DNA from: a bacterium
GTDB taxonomy: Bacteria; Zhuqueibacterota; QNDG01
Direction of reading: 5' to 3'
Length of the DNA stretch: 35,456 nt
NCBI GenBank assembly: GCA_021158245.1
Contig: JAGGVB010000049.1
Location: forward strand, 1-35,456
This document shows positions 26,882 through 35,325 of this stretch, one piece after another. Positions within the stretch are counted from its first letter, which is position 1. Each line of letters opens with the position of its first letter. The notes under the pieces were generated by a model. That model had not been told where the DNA came from. It worked only from the letters and a program-made list of their open reading frames with translations, and did no database searches. Made by a program: the position numbers and the translations under genes.

Positions 26882-26935
26882 TATCCAATTGAAAAACAGG
26901 GATATAGTATATTTTTTTTGAAAAGGAACTTAATT

Positions 26936-28087
26936 ATGAAACATCGACTTTTATCAATCTCTGTGTTATTGCTCCTGAGCATATTAGGATGTTCCAGCCA
27001 TTCCGGGAATAATGCGAAGGTGAAATCACTTGGACATATTGGCCGTAAACCGTTGCCTGTTATAGAAGTGCGGTTTTATTCAGAGTCTTTACAGCGTAAT
27101 ATGTTTATGAATGTTGTTTTACCCCGAAACTATAAACAGTCGGATGTGCGCTATCCCGTTCTCTACCTGTGCCACGGTTTGACTTCAAACTATCATGAAT
27201 TTGAGTACGTGGGTGTGCCGGAATACCTGAATCGTTTCGATATGATAGCGGTCATGGTTGATGCGGGTAATTCATGGTATGTTAACTGGGCAAAGTCCGA
27301 AGATAACCAGCATAACAATTTCGCCGATTACATATGTAAAGATGTAATCAACTACGTAGACAAACATTATCGTACTATCGCTGACAGGAAAGGGAGAGCT
27401 ATAAGCGGTATTTCAATGGGTGGCTTTGGTGCTATGTCACTGGGCCTCACGCATCCTGAACTTTTTTGTTCAATAGCCAGCCACAGCGGGGCACTGGAAT
27501 GGGCAGCAAACCAAAGGAAGCGCATGGAAAAGGGTGAGAAACCATGGGTAATATGGAAACAAGTCCTTAAAGATACTGTGACACGCTACCGCGATATAGA
27601 TATTTCAGGCTATTCGACTTTTGCTGAGAGAACACCGAAAGGTCAACCTTTCCTCAAACCTGAAGGTGCCGATGCCGTAGATCCCTTCAAACTGGTGCTG
27701 CAGATACCCAAAGACAAATTACCCCATATCTACCTGGATTGCGGTGTTGAAGACCACCTTATAACCTCGGCCCGCAAATTTATGCAATTGCTCCATAAAA
27801 ACAATATTCCTTTTGTATACGGCCAGTCAGAAGGAATTCATGAAGAGGATTACTGGGGTCGCGAGTTATCTATATCAATGTCTGTACAGTATACCGTAAT
27901 GCTGCGTAATATATGGGGTCATGAGTTTCCGCGTTACGACGCCTGGGCTAAAGGAGAACCTGAACCGGATAAGTGGATGGCAACAGATAAATATGAAAAG
28001 GATTTGAATGGAAAAGGTATGGGAATATATTGTTTTAACACAAAAGGAGAATTTAAGAATCTCAAGATTTATAAGATCGGTCGTTGA
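26936..28087 (+). CDS. CE1/esterase-D-like alpha/beta hydrolase, lipoprotein
   Basis: 383 residues. The signal SISVLLLLSILGC ends in a lipobox, so it is probably lipid-anchored. The fold is that of Esterase-D/feruloyl-esterase-like hydrolases: VLYLCHGLTSNYHEF, nucleophile S160 in GISMGGFGAM, D273 in LDCGVEDHL and H302 in EGIHEEDYW, so the triad is complete by pattern. Members release formyl, acetyl or hydroxycinnamoyl groups; with the polysaccharide genes around it, deacylation of a plant or algal glycan is likely but unproven. The open frame extends to a TTG at 26918, but ATG 26936 with AAGGA eight bases before it is the better start. Confidence 0.87.
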   Translation: MKHRLLSISVLLLLSILGCSSHSGNNAKVKSLGHIGRKPLPVIEVRFYSESLQRNMFMNVVLPRNYKQSDVRYPVLYLCHGLTSNYHEFEYVGVPEYLNRFDMIAVMVDAGNSWYVNWAKSEDNQHNNFADYICKDVINYVDKHYRTIADRKGRAISGISMGGFGAMSLGLTHPELFCSIASHSGALEWAANQRKRMEKGEKPWVIWKQVLKDTVTRYRDIDISGYSTFAERTPKGQPFLKPEGADAVDPFKLVLQIPKDKLPHIYLDCGVEDHLITSARKFMQLLHKNNIPFVYGQSEGIHEEDYWGRELSISMSVQYTVMLRNIWGHEFPRYDAWAKGEPEPDKWMATDKYEKDLNGKGMGIYCFNTKGEFKNLKIYKIGR

Positions 28088-28161
28088 GACCCTGGCAATC
28101 ATGAAATTATATACTCAGGACTGTACCCGATACGGAAGTATATAAAAATATTAAGGAACTT

Positions 28162-30102
28162 ATGAGAATGGGAAAATTAAACAGTACTTTGATGAAGGTT
28201 AGGCTTAAGTTAATTTTTTTATTATTATTTGCCTTTCTAAATACGATCTTAGCTATAAGACCAACTTTCTCCAAATCAAAAACTCCATCGCAGTTAATAA
28301 AAGTCCTAATGGCTGCAAAATCACTTAAGCCACAAAAGATTGTGCTGAAAGGAATCATTGGCAAAGGAGCCGATGCCAGTTGTGAGGGAAGGTTAAAAAC
28401 TCTCACTACATGGAATGATGGTAAACTATTAGCTATATTTAATAAGCAGTCATTAGATACCATTGGTACGGACTGGCTTGGTGAACATGTAGGAAAATGG
28501 ATGTACACTGCTGCACGTGCTGCTAACAGAACTAATGACCCGACCCTCCTGGCTGCTTTGCGCAAAACAGCTGATTATCTTGTCAGTATGCAGGAATCTG
28601 ATGGGTATCTTGGGACGTATGCACCAGCAGTGCGTTTTACGTCCGATATAAGAAAAAATTTTGATATGACCTGGGATATATGGGCCCACAGTTACCTTAT
28701 TCTTGGATTTCTTGAAATCAACCGCTATTGGCCCAATAAGCGATATCTCAATGCAGCCATAAAAATTGGCGATTTATTGTATAAAACATTTTATAAAACA
28801 GGTAAAAGCGTGGCTTACAGAGGTAATCATTTTGGAGCTTCAGGAACTATTCTTTTAGAACCGATAATTGAATTATACATGCAGACTGGTGATCAAAAAT
28901 ATATTAATTTCGGCAAAGAAATTGTAAAACAGGTGGAGGCCCGTCCAGAGCTCCAACTTGTATCACGGATTCTTAAAGGAACTGATTTATCGAAAATTGG
29001 AGAAGGTAAGATCTACCAACTTTGTTGGAATTATGTAGGCATTGCTAAACTTTATGAGGTTACTGGCAATCCGGACTATTTAGAAGCTGTGCAGAAGGCA
29101 TGGCAAGACATTGTGGACTACCATCTTACTCTTGGTGGCGGCCCCTGGGGCGGCATTGGCAAACATCATGAATGTTTCAACAGACAAGGCTATTGGAGCC
29201 CTTATGGGTTTGTTGAGACCTGCAATACTATGTCCTGGATTCAGTTGAATCGGGAGCTTTTCTTAATTACAGGTGAAGCTAAATATACAGATATGATTGA
29301 AAAAACAGCTTATAACGCACTTTTGGGTGCACAATATCCTGATGGAGAAGGTTGGTGTTATTTTTCTTTTCCGAATGGGAAAAGACACCTTGCCCTTTAC
29401 AGGGCCTGCTGTAGGTCAAGTGGCGCTTTAGCTCTGGAAGAAATTTCACCATTAGTATTCACCAGAATGGGGAAAGGTTTATCTGTCAATATTTACACCG
29501 AAAGTGAAGGAAATATAACTCTGCTGACTGGTGAGAATGTTGAAATTATACAAAAAACCGACTACCCATTTAATGGCAAAGTAAATTTGGTTATCAACCT
29601 CAAAAAACAGACGACATTCCCTCTATTTCTTAGAATTCCTGATTGGGCAGATGAAGTCGATGCTGCAATTAATAATAAACCAATAAACAAAAATATTGTA
29701 AAAGGAAATTACCTGAAGTTCCTCCGGGAATGGAAACGAGGTGACAAAGTAGTATTAAATTTTCCGATGAGATTACACATTCATAAAAAGATTGAAAGGG
29801 AAGTATATCGAAGTAAAGATATTTATAGAATTGATTGGGTAGCACTTACTAGGGGACCGTTGGTTTATGCTACCAATGGGTTAATTGATGGTAAAGAAAG
29901 AGAAAAATTATTTAACATAACGGAAGGAATAAATCCTGAGAAATTATTTTCTGCCTGTCCAACACCATCCGGATTTAATGGACCAGCTTTTCAGCTTACT
30001 TTGCCAAATAAAAATCCAATTATGTTTTTACCTTACTATGAAGCTGGAGGAAGATTTGCAGGGAGATGGCGTTTAACGTGGCTCCAGACTGCTGTACAAT
30101 AG
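28162..30102 (+). CDS. GH127-type beta-L-arabinofuranosidase (DUF1680), exported
   Basis: 646 residues. The N-terminal hydrophobic segment (LIFLLLFAFLNTILA, ~18-32) acts as a signal. An (alpha/alpha)6-barrel follows: EHVGKWMYTAARAANRTNDP, MQESDGYLGTYAP, WDIWAHSYLILGFLE. The zinc/cysteine active site of GH127 is visible as VETC (E351 and C353, approximate numbering) and YRACCRSS with C416/C417. These correspond to E338, C340, C417 and C418 of HypBA1, where one cysteine is the nucleophile. A C-terminal beta-sandwich covers ~460-640. GH127 and the related GH146 release beta-L-arabinofuranose from glycoproteins or pectic side chains. The CCRSS sequence differs from the common CCPPN, so substrate may differ. 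AAGGAAC precedes the ATG. Confidence 0.87.
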   Translation: MRMGKLNSTLMKVRLKLIFLLLFAFLNTILAIRPTFSKSKTPSQLIKVLMAAKSLKPQKIVLKGIIGKGADASCEGRLKTLTTWNDGKLLAIFNKQSLDTIGTDWLGEHVGKWMYTAARAANRTNDPTLLAALRKTADYLVSMQESDGYLGTYAPAVRFTSDIRKNFDMTWDIWAHSYLILGFLEINRYWPNKRYLNAAIKIGDLLYKTFYKTGKSVAYRGNHFGASGTILLEPIIELYMQTGDQKYINFGKEIVKQVEARPELQLVSRILKGTDLSKIGEGKIYQLCWNYVGIAKLYEVTGNPDYLEAVQKAWQDIVDYHLTLGGGPWGGIGKHHECFNRQGYWSPYGFVETCNTMSWIQLNRELFLITGEAKYTDMIEKTAYNALLGAQYPDGEGWCYFSFPNGKRHLALYRACCRSSGALALEEISPLVFTRMGKGLSVNIYTESEGNITLLTGENVEIIQKTDYPFNGKVNLVINLKKQTTFPLFLRIPDWADEVDAAINNKPINKNIVKGNYLKFLREWKRGDKVVLNFPMRLHIHKKIEREVYRSKDIYRIDWVALTRGPLVYATNGLIDGKEREKLFNITEGINPEKLFSACPTPSGFNGPAFQLTLPNKNPIMFLPYYEAGGRFAGRWRLTWLQTAVQ

Positions 30103-30144
30103 AATAGGAAACCCGATACAAGGATTTCAAAGGAGAGCTAAATC

Positions 30145-31491
30145 ATGGATATAAAAAGAGGCTTTATATTGTTTTTATTTTCACTTCTCTTTACCTTTAC
30201 CAATAGCAAGGCAGGACAAACCGCCTTTTATTTAGCCTCTAATGGAAGCGACATAAATCCTGGTACAAAGGCCTTACCCTGGAAAACAGTAAAACCTTTA
30301 AATAACCGTAAATTTGCCTCAGGAGATACTGTATTCTTTGCACGAGGCTCTAACTTTAAAGGCGGATTTGTTATTACCAGCTCTGGTAAACCAGGAAAAC
30401 CGATTGTATTCACAGCTTATGGCAATGGCCCAAAACCAATCTTTACTAACCCAGGTTATGACAATCTTAATGGCAATGCTATTCAGGTCAAAGGCAGTTA
30501 TATTGTGATTGATGGTTTGTATTTTTATAATTGCCCAAAAAGTCCGGTATGTGAAGATATCCGTACGCTTGGGGCTATATTTATTGCTTTAGGAGCTGAC
30601 TACAATATTGTAAAAAATTGTGAAATGACTAAGACTCCCGTAGGCGTACAGACCTATGGTCAGTATACCCTGATCACGCATAACTACATTCACGACAATA
30701 ATGTATCTATTCGCCCCCATTGGGGGCCTATATGTGTTGTTGTATGTACCTCAAACAACGAAGTATCCTATAATCGTTTCGAGAATTACTCTGCTCCGAG
30801 TAATGAGTATGGGCATGACGGCGGTGCGATAGAGATTAATGACAGGGATTACCCTAAGGAGGATATAGAAATCCACCACAACTATTCCTATCGCAATCAA
30901 GGTTTTATTGAATTTGTTGGCAGAACCAAACAAAACAACATGATAATACATCATAACGTCTGTGAGGATTATCAATCTTTCATTGGCTTTACTGGTCCCT
31001 GCACTAACATAAGAGTGGAAAACAACACAGTCATTCGCATACTGGCGCATGAACGCCCAGACTCAGAGGACGTTACTTTCTGGTTTTACTATACTAATTC
31101 TAATATTACTATCAGAAATAATATTTTTGTATACGATCCTTCCAGAGTCGAAGGGATATTTTCAAGGGGCAAATTTCCTCATGATCATAATCTATATTAC
31201 AGAATTGATAACCCAAAAATTTTTGATCAAGCTAATTACTCCGCATATATGAGACTCACCCTTGGAGGAGGAGCTTCTCTCGGAAAGGGGGATAAAATTG
31301 GCAATCCTCTTTTTGTCGATTTTAAGAATAATGATTTTCATCTTAAGGCAGGCAGCCCTGCAATTGATGCTGGATCTGATTTAAGTTATAAACTGGATTT
31401 TAACAATAATCCAGTTCCGGTGGGAAAGTCTCCTGACATTGGAGCATTTGAATATCAGTACGGGAAAATTTTACATTTTTTGAAACTTTAA
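30145..31491 (+). CDS. Exported right-handed parallel beta-helix protein without sorting domain
   Basis: 448 residues. Signal peptide GFILFLFSLLFTFTNSKA is followed by the same opening as the protein at 25229 (FYLASNGSDINPGTKALPWK; SGDTVFFARGSNFKGGF). The coils are closely parallel (YTLITHNYIHDNNVSIRPHW, HDGGAIEINDRDYPKEDIEI) and the end is DIGAFEY. The matching HDGGAIEI/QDGGAIEI and IHHNY blocks in both proteins mark them as paralogues and may be part of the active site. It stops shortly after DIGAFEY, so the sorting tail of the paralogue is absent and it is probably periplasmic or freely secreted. Function is likely a lyase or glycosidase. AAAGGAGAGC precedes the ATG, 42 bases after the GH127 gene. 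Confidence 0.84.
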   Translation: MDIKRGFILFLFSLLFTFTNSKAGQTAFYLASNGSDINPGTKALPWKTVKPLNNRKFASGDTVFFARGSNFKGGFVITSSGKPGKPIVFTAYGNGPKPIFTNPGYDNLNGNAIQVKGSYIVIDGLYFYNCPKSPVCEDIRTLGAIFIALGADYNIVKNCEMTKTPVGVQTYGQYTLITHNYIHDNNVSIRPHWGPICVVVCTSNNEVSYNRFENYSAPSNEYGHDGGAIEINDRDYPKEDIEIHHNYSYRNQGFIEFVGRTKQNNMIIHHNVCEDYQSFIGFTGPCTNIRVENNTVIRILAHERPDSEDVTFWFYYTNSNITIRNNIFVYDPSRVEGIFSRGKFPHDHNLYYRIDNPKIFDQANYSAYMRLTLGGGASLGKGDKIGNPLFVDFKNNDFHLKAGSPAIDAGSDLSYKLDFNNNPVPVGKSPDIGAFEYQYGKILHFLKL

Positions 31492-31514
31492 TCTTTTCCC
31501 TAAATTAATATTGC

Positions 31515-31549
31515 CCAGCAAAAAGATTTAGACTTTTACATTTTGCTGG
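31515..31549. terminator. Stem-loop between beta-helix and second ADPRG gene
   Basis: CCAGCAAAA (31515-31523) pairs with TTTTGCTGG (31541-31549) around a 17-base loop. No T tract follows. An extra GGAGG at 31568-31572 and a TTGACA at 31576-31581 come next, so a new transcript could begin here; the -10 is unclear. Confidence 0.4.
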
Positions 31550-31652
31550 AACACTATCAATAAAAAAGGAGGTTGTTGACAAAGGTAAAGAAAAAGATCA
31601 TTTATTTATTCGATTGTTTCATTAATTCTTAATCTTTATAAGGAGGCTATTT

Positions 31653-33191
31653 ATGAAAAGGCAAAAAATGTTTTTCTTCGTTTCATTGATTTTATTGTTA
31701 ACAAATTTTAATTTAGCTAACAGTAAAACTTTTAAAATTTCCAAGGAAAAACTACAAGATAAAATAAAAGGTGGTTGGGCAGGGCAAACTATTGGTTGTA
31801 CATTTGGCGGGCCAACAGAATTTCGACACAGGGGTACAATTATTCAGGATTACCAACCTATTCCATGGTATGAAGGTTATTTGAAATGGTATTATGACAA
31901 CGCACCAGGATTGTACGATGATATTTATATGGATTTAACTTTTGTTGATGTATTTGAAAAAGAAGGCCTGGATGCGCCAGCAAGCTCTTTTGCAAAAGCA
32001 TTTGCTAATGCGAGATATATGCTCTGGCATGCTAACCAGGCAGCTCGTTACAATATTTTACACGGCATTATGCCACCCGAATCTGGAAACTGGCTCAATA
32101 ATCCTCATGCCGATGATATTGATTTCCAGATTGAAGCTGATTTTGCTGGTTTGATGAGTCCGGGGATGGTAAACACTGCTTCGGGAATATGTGATAAAGT
32201 TGGTCACATTATGAATTATGGGGACGGTTGGTACGGAGGAGTTTATGTAGCTGCTATGTATGCGTTGACTTTCGTATCAGATGATATACATTATGTGGTT
32301 GAAGAGGCATTGAAAGTAATTCCGGAAGAAACTAAGTATGCAAAATGTATGCATGATGTCATAAAATGGTATAAAGAAAATCCAAAAGATTGGAAGAAAA
32401 CGTGGTTTAAAGTTCAGCGAAAATGGTCGGAAGATGTAGGGTGTCCTGAAGGTGTTTTTGACAGTTTTGATATTGATGCCAAAATCAATTCAGCATGGAT
32501 TCTGATTGGATTATTGTACGGCAACGGGGATTTTGGGAAAACTATTTCAATAAGCGCCCGTTCTGGAGACGATTCAGATTGTAACCCAGCAAGTGCAGGC
32601 GGTATATTGGGGTCATTGTTAGGATATAAAAATATTCCCAAATATTGGAAACAAGGTTTAGCGGAAGTGGAACCTGTTGATTTTAAATATACTACTATTT
32701 CGCTCAACGATGTTTACAAGTTGTCTTTTAAACATGCTTTAAAAGAGATAGAACGTAATAAAGGCAAAATAGACGGTGATATGGTGACGATAAATTATCA
32801 AGAACCAAAGCGTGTAAAATTAGAAATTGGATTTAAAGATCACTATCCAATAAAAAGACAACACCTTAACGTCAATCTAAAAGACGAAACCTCATTCAAA
32901 TTTAAAGGTATTGGATTCGCCGTAAATTACCCCTGGGGTGGTGGCCTGATAAAAAAAGGGGATAAAGATTACACTTTTAATGTTGCAATGTATATAGATG
33001 GTAAAAGGATTGAAGTTTCTGAATTGCCAACAAATTTCACTATACGAAAATATACACCTTTCTGGAAATATCAATTGCAAATGGGTGAACATACTGTGCG
33101 TCTAAAGGTTTTAAACCCAACTGACAAAGCTGAACTTCATCTTGGGGATGTGATTATTTACAGTAATAAACCGTCAAAGCCAAAATATTAA
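31653..33191 (+). CDS. Exported ADP-ribosylglycohydrolase-fold protein, second paralogue
   Basis: 512 residues. The signal peptide (FFFVSLILLLTNFNLANS) has no lipobox, so this copy is soluble in the periplasm or secreted, unlike its lipoprotein paralogue. ADPRG motifs are GGWAGQTIGCTFGGPTEF, D89-D90 in YDDIYMDL, DDIDFQIEADFAGLMSPGM, GHIMNYGDGWYGGVYVAAMY, and the second metal site GDDSDCN with D306, D307 and D309. A C-terminal beta domain (~385-505, FKFKGIGFAVNYPWGG and MGEHTVRLKVLNP) matches the paralogue's layout. Two such enzymes in one island suggest successive or linkage-specific cleavage of a furanoside; this is inference. AAGGAGGC precedes the ATG. Confidence 0.87.
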   Translation: MKRQKMFFFVSLILLLTNFNLANSKTFKISKEKLQDKIKGGWAGQTIGCTFGGPTEFRHRGTIIQDYQPIPWYEGYLKWYYDNAPGLYDDIYMDLTFVDVFEKEGLDAPASSFAKAFANARYMLWHANQAARYNILHGIMPPESGNWLNNPHADDIDFQIEADFAGLMSPGMVNTASGICDKVGHIMNYGDGWYGGVYVAAMYALTFVSDDIHYVVEEALKVIPEETKYAKCMHDVIKWYKENPKDWKKTWFKVQRKWSEDVGCPEGVFDSFDIDAKINSAWILIGLLYGNGDFGKTISISARSGDDSDCNPASAGGILGSLLGYKNIPKYWKQGLAEVEPVDFKYTTISLNDVYKLSFKHALKEIERNKGKIDGDMVTINYQEPKRVKLEIGFKDHYPIKRQHLNVNLKDETSFKFKGIGFAVNYPWGGGLIKKGDKDYTFNVAMYIDGKRIEVSELPTNFTIRKYTPFWKYQLQMGEHTVRLKVLNPTDKAELHLGDVIIYSNKPSKPKY

Positions 33192-33220
33192 AACATTATA
33201 AATGAACTGAGATTGTATTG

Positions 33221-33540
33221 ATGAAGATGAAGGAAATATTCAATTTGAAAAAACTACATGAATGTTTTATTATTTATCCTTTTTCCTGGTTGTTGGTTCT
33301 ACCAATCTACGCTCAATCACTTCTTATAGTTACACCAGAAGAAGTTGGATTGTCCTCGAAATGGTTGGGTTGATGGCGATGAATCACTCTAATGGAGAGT
33401 TCGAACCAGGTTATGGATTAGACCTGGATCTCAGTATTCGCGTAAACGTGGCACAATCGAATATAATCGATTCAGAATGTAATCTTGAATGGCCTGGTTC
33501 TGCTGATAATTACTTATAAATTGATACAGGTGATGAGTTG
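33221..33540 (+). pseudogene. Decayed serine hydrolase (beta-lactamase/penicillin-binding-like) gene
   Basis: From ATG 33221 a frame encodes a signal-peptide-like start (IIYPFSWLLVLPIYAQSL) and then TPEEVGLSSKWLG before a stop at 33371-33373. PEEVGLSS is the usual opening of class-C beta-lactamase-like esterases. After the stop, a frame ending at 33519 encodes FEPGYGLDLDLSIRVNV and LEWPGSADNYL, which corresponds to the GYG-xx-G-V and GW-GAAGT block near the C-terminus of the same family. The catalytic SxxK core is deleted. The rest up to 33662 shows only the AAGGAGGGG site of the next gene. Confidence 0.7.
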
Positions 33541-33662
33541 ATAAGTGATTTGCTGCCTTAGTTTTTTGGTTATAGTCCTATTGGAAGTAGTCTAAGGTGG
33601 TAGTTTATCAGTCTATAGTTAATTTAATGGTATAAATGTAATATATAAAAAAGGAGGGGAAA

Positions 33663-34664
33663 ATGTTTATTTTACAAAGCTATCTACCGGCAGTTATTTT
33701 TTGTTTCATAACTATGTTAGCTTGGGGCTCATGGGCCAATACTCAAAAATTGGCAGGTAGAGAGTGGAGATTCGAACTATTCTACTGGGACTATGTTATT
33801 GGAGTCGTTTTGCTATCTGTAATTTTTGCTTTTACATTGGGTAGCATTGGAACTTCGGGAAGAAATTTTATACAGGATGTTGGGCAGGCCGATTTCTCAA
33901 ACCTTCTATCGGCAATGATTGGCGGAGTTATTTTTAACGCTGCCAATATCTTGTTAGTTGCTGCGATCGCAATTGCTGGAATGTCTGTAGCATTTCCTGT
34001 TGGAATCGGTTTGGCATTAGTTCTTGGGGTTATTGTGAATTACATTGCTGCACCTCTGGGTAATTCTATTATCCTGTTTTCAGGAGTTGCTCTTGTTGTT
34101 ATCGCAATAATTATAGATGCTTTTGCCTACGGAAAATTACCGAATAAAACAAAGGGTGTAACCACAAAAGGATTACTTCTCTCTGTCTTATGTGGGATTC
34201 TAATGGGATTTTTCTATCGTTTTGTGGCGAGATCCATGTCAACAGATTTTGTCAATTTAGAGCCGGGTAAATTGAGTCCTTACACCGCAGTAGTATTCTT
34301 CTCAATTGGGTTACTAATCAGCAATTTCCTTTTCAACACTTTAATAATGAAAAAACCCTTTGTAGGGAAACCAGTTCCAATTTCTGCATATTTTAAGGGC
34401 GGATTGTCCATCCATTTAATTGGTATACTTGGAGGCATCATCTGGTGTGTTGGCATGTCTTTCAGCATAATTGCTTCTGGTCAGGCTGGTTTTGCTATTT
34501 CGTATGGATTAGGACAGGGAGCTACCATGATCGCAGCTCTATGGGGTGTTTTTGTCTGGAAGGAGTTCAAAGAGGCCGCTCCTGGAACGAATAAATTATT
34601 GGCATTTATGTTTATATTTTTTATTGTTGGCTTAGGTTTAATTATAACTGCACGAGTAGTTTGA
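33663..34664 (+). CDS. GRP-family (glucose/ribose porter-type) sugar transporter
   Basis: 333 residues with about ten transmembrane helices. It resembles the GRP branch of the drug/metabolite superfamily (RbsU/GlcU-like): the N-terminus CFITMLAWGSWANTQKLAG and FELFYWDYVIGV, then FNAANILLVAAIAIAGMSVA and FPVGIGLALVLG. These carry monosaccharides with protons across the inner membrane. The ribokinase-like gene beginning at 35326 follows, so ribose or a related pentose is a sensible guess. It is a different family branch from the RhaT-type permease at 15193, giving the island two importers. AAGGAGGGG lies just before the ATG. Confidence 0.83.
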   Translation: MFILQSYLPAVIFCFITMLAWGSWANTQKLAGREWRFELFYWDYVIGVVLLSVIFAFTLGSIGTSGRNFIQDVGQADFSNLLSAMIGGVIFNAANILLVAAIAIAGMSVAFPVGIGLALVLGVIVNYIAAPLGNSIILFSGVALVVIAIIIDAFAYGKLPNKTKGVTTKGLLLSVLCGILMGFFYRFVARSMSTDFVNLEPGKLSPYTAVVFFSIGLLISNFLFNTLIMKKPFVGKPVPISAYFKGGLSIHLIGILGGIIWCVGMSFSIIASGQAGFAISYGLGQGATMIAALWGVFVWKEFKEAAPGTNKLLAFMFIFFIVGLGLIITARVV

Positions 34665-35325
34665 AAATTTTTGGCAAAAAGTTCTTTCTCTATTTTTTGA
34701 TAAAAGGTACTGTTAATAACTTTGGTTATACTTTTAATTTGACACCTGTGAATTTTTCTATGTTCGGTACCGCATACATTAAAGGAGATATCGACCATTG
34801 GCGAGTGTGATTAATTTAGATGAGTTTATTCAAAATTTGCTGGGCCATAGGTGGATATGATTAAGAAAACAATATACTATATCTTGTAAATGTGGAAAAA
34901 TATATTCAGCAGATGTCTTTAATTTTGTCCCTTTGGTTCCAGTTAAGTCTGGAACCAAAGGGTAGTAAAATGCAACCGTGAATACAATTGATGATAACCG
35001 TTGTCCGAATCAGGGATCATCCACTCGAATAAATGATGACCACGGATATTATCATTTTATACATACTATTTGGAGATAGGCTAAATATTATCCTGACAAT
35101 TGTCCTGAGTAGTATTAAGTGTAGAGATGAAAGCATTGTTGTTAATATTATTTATGAATAAACAATAATTGGTTATAATGCTACAATTATAATCTAATTG
35201 AATATTTATATACAGAATCCATGCTGCTATTTTAATGAAAAGTAGCTCAAAAAACAGGAAAATTAAAAATTAATTGAAAGCAGTTTTATAATATTCTGAT
35301 AACTTTTAACCATAGAGAGGATAAA
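34665..35325. other. Intergenic region with hairpin and possible gene scraps
   Basis: About 660 bases without a sound gene. A strong stem-loop lies at 34929-34962. A frame over ~34990-35080 contains NDDHGYYHFIHTIWR and is then stopped, which looks like a coding scrap but I cannot assign it. A second tiny frame starts at TTG 34799 behind AAAGGAGAT and ends after about 20 codons (INLDEFIQNLLGHRWI). The Shine-Dalgarno site of the ribokinase-like gene (AGAGAGG, 35314-35320) ends the region. Confidence 0.4.
34929..34962. terminator. Perfect 14-bp stem-loop after the GRP transporter
   Basis: CCCTTTGGTTCCAG (34929-34942) pairs without mismatch to CTGGAACCAAAGGG (34949-34962) around a six-base loop TTAAGT. 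It is 265 bases after the transporter stop. No T tract follows on either strand, so it may be a factor-dependent terminator, an RNA stabiliser or the end of a decayed element. Confidence 0.55.
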
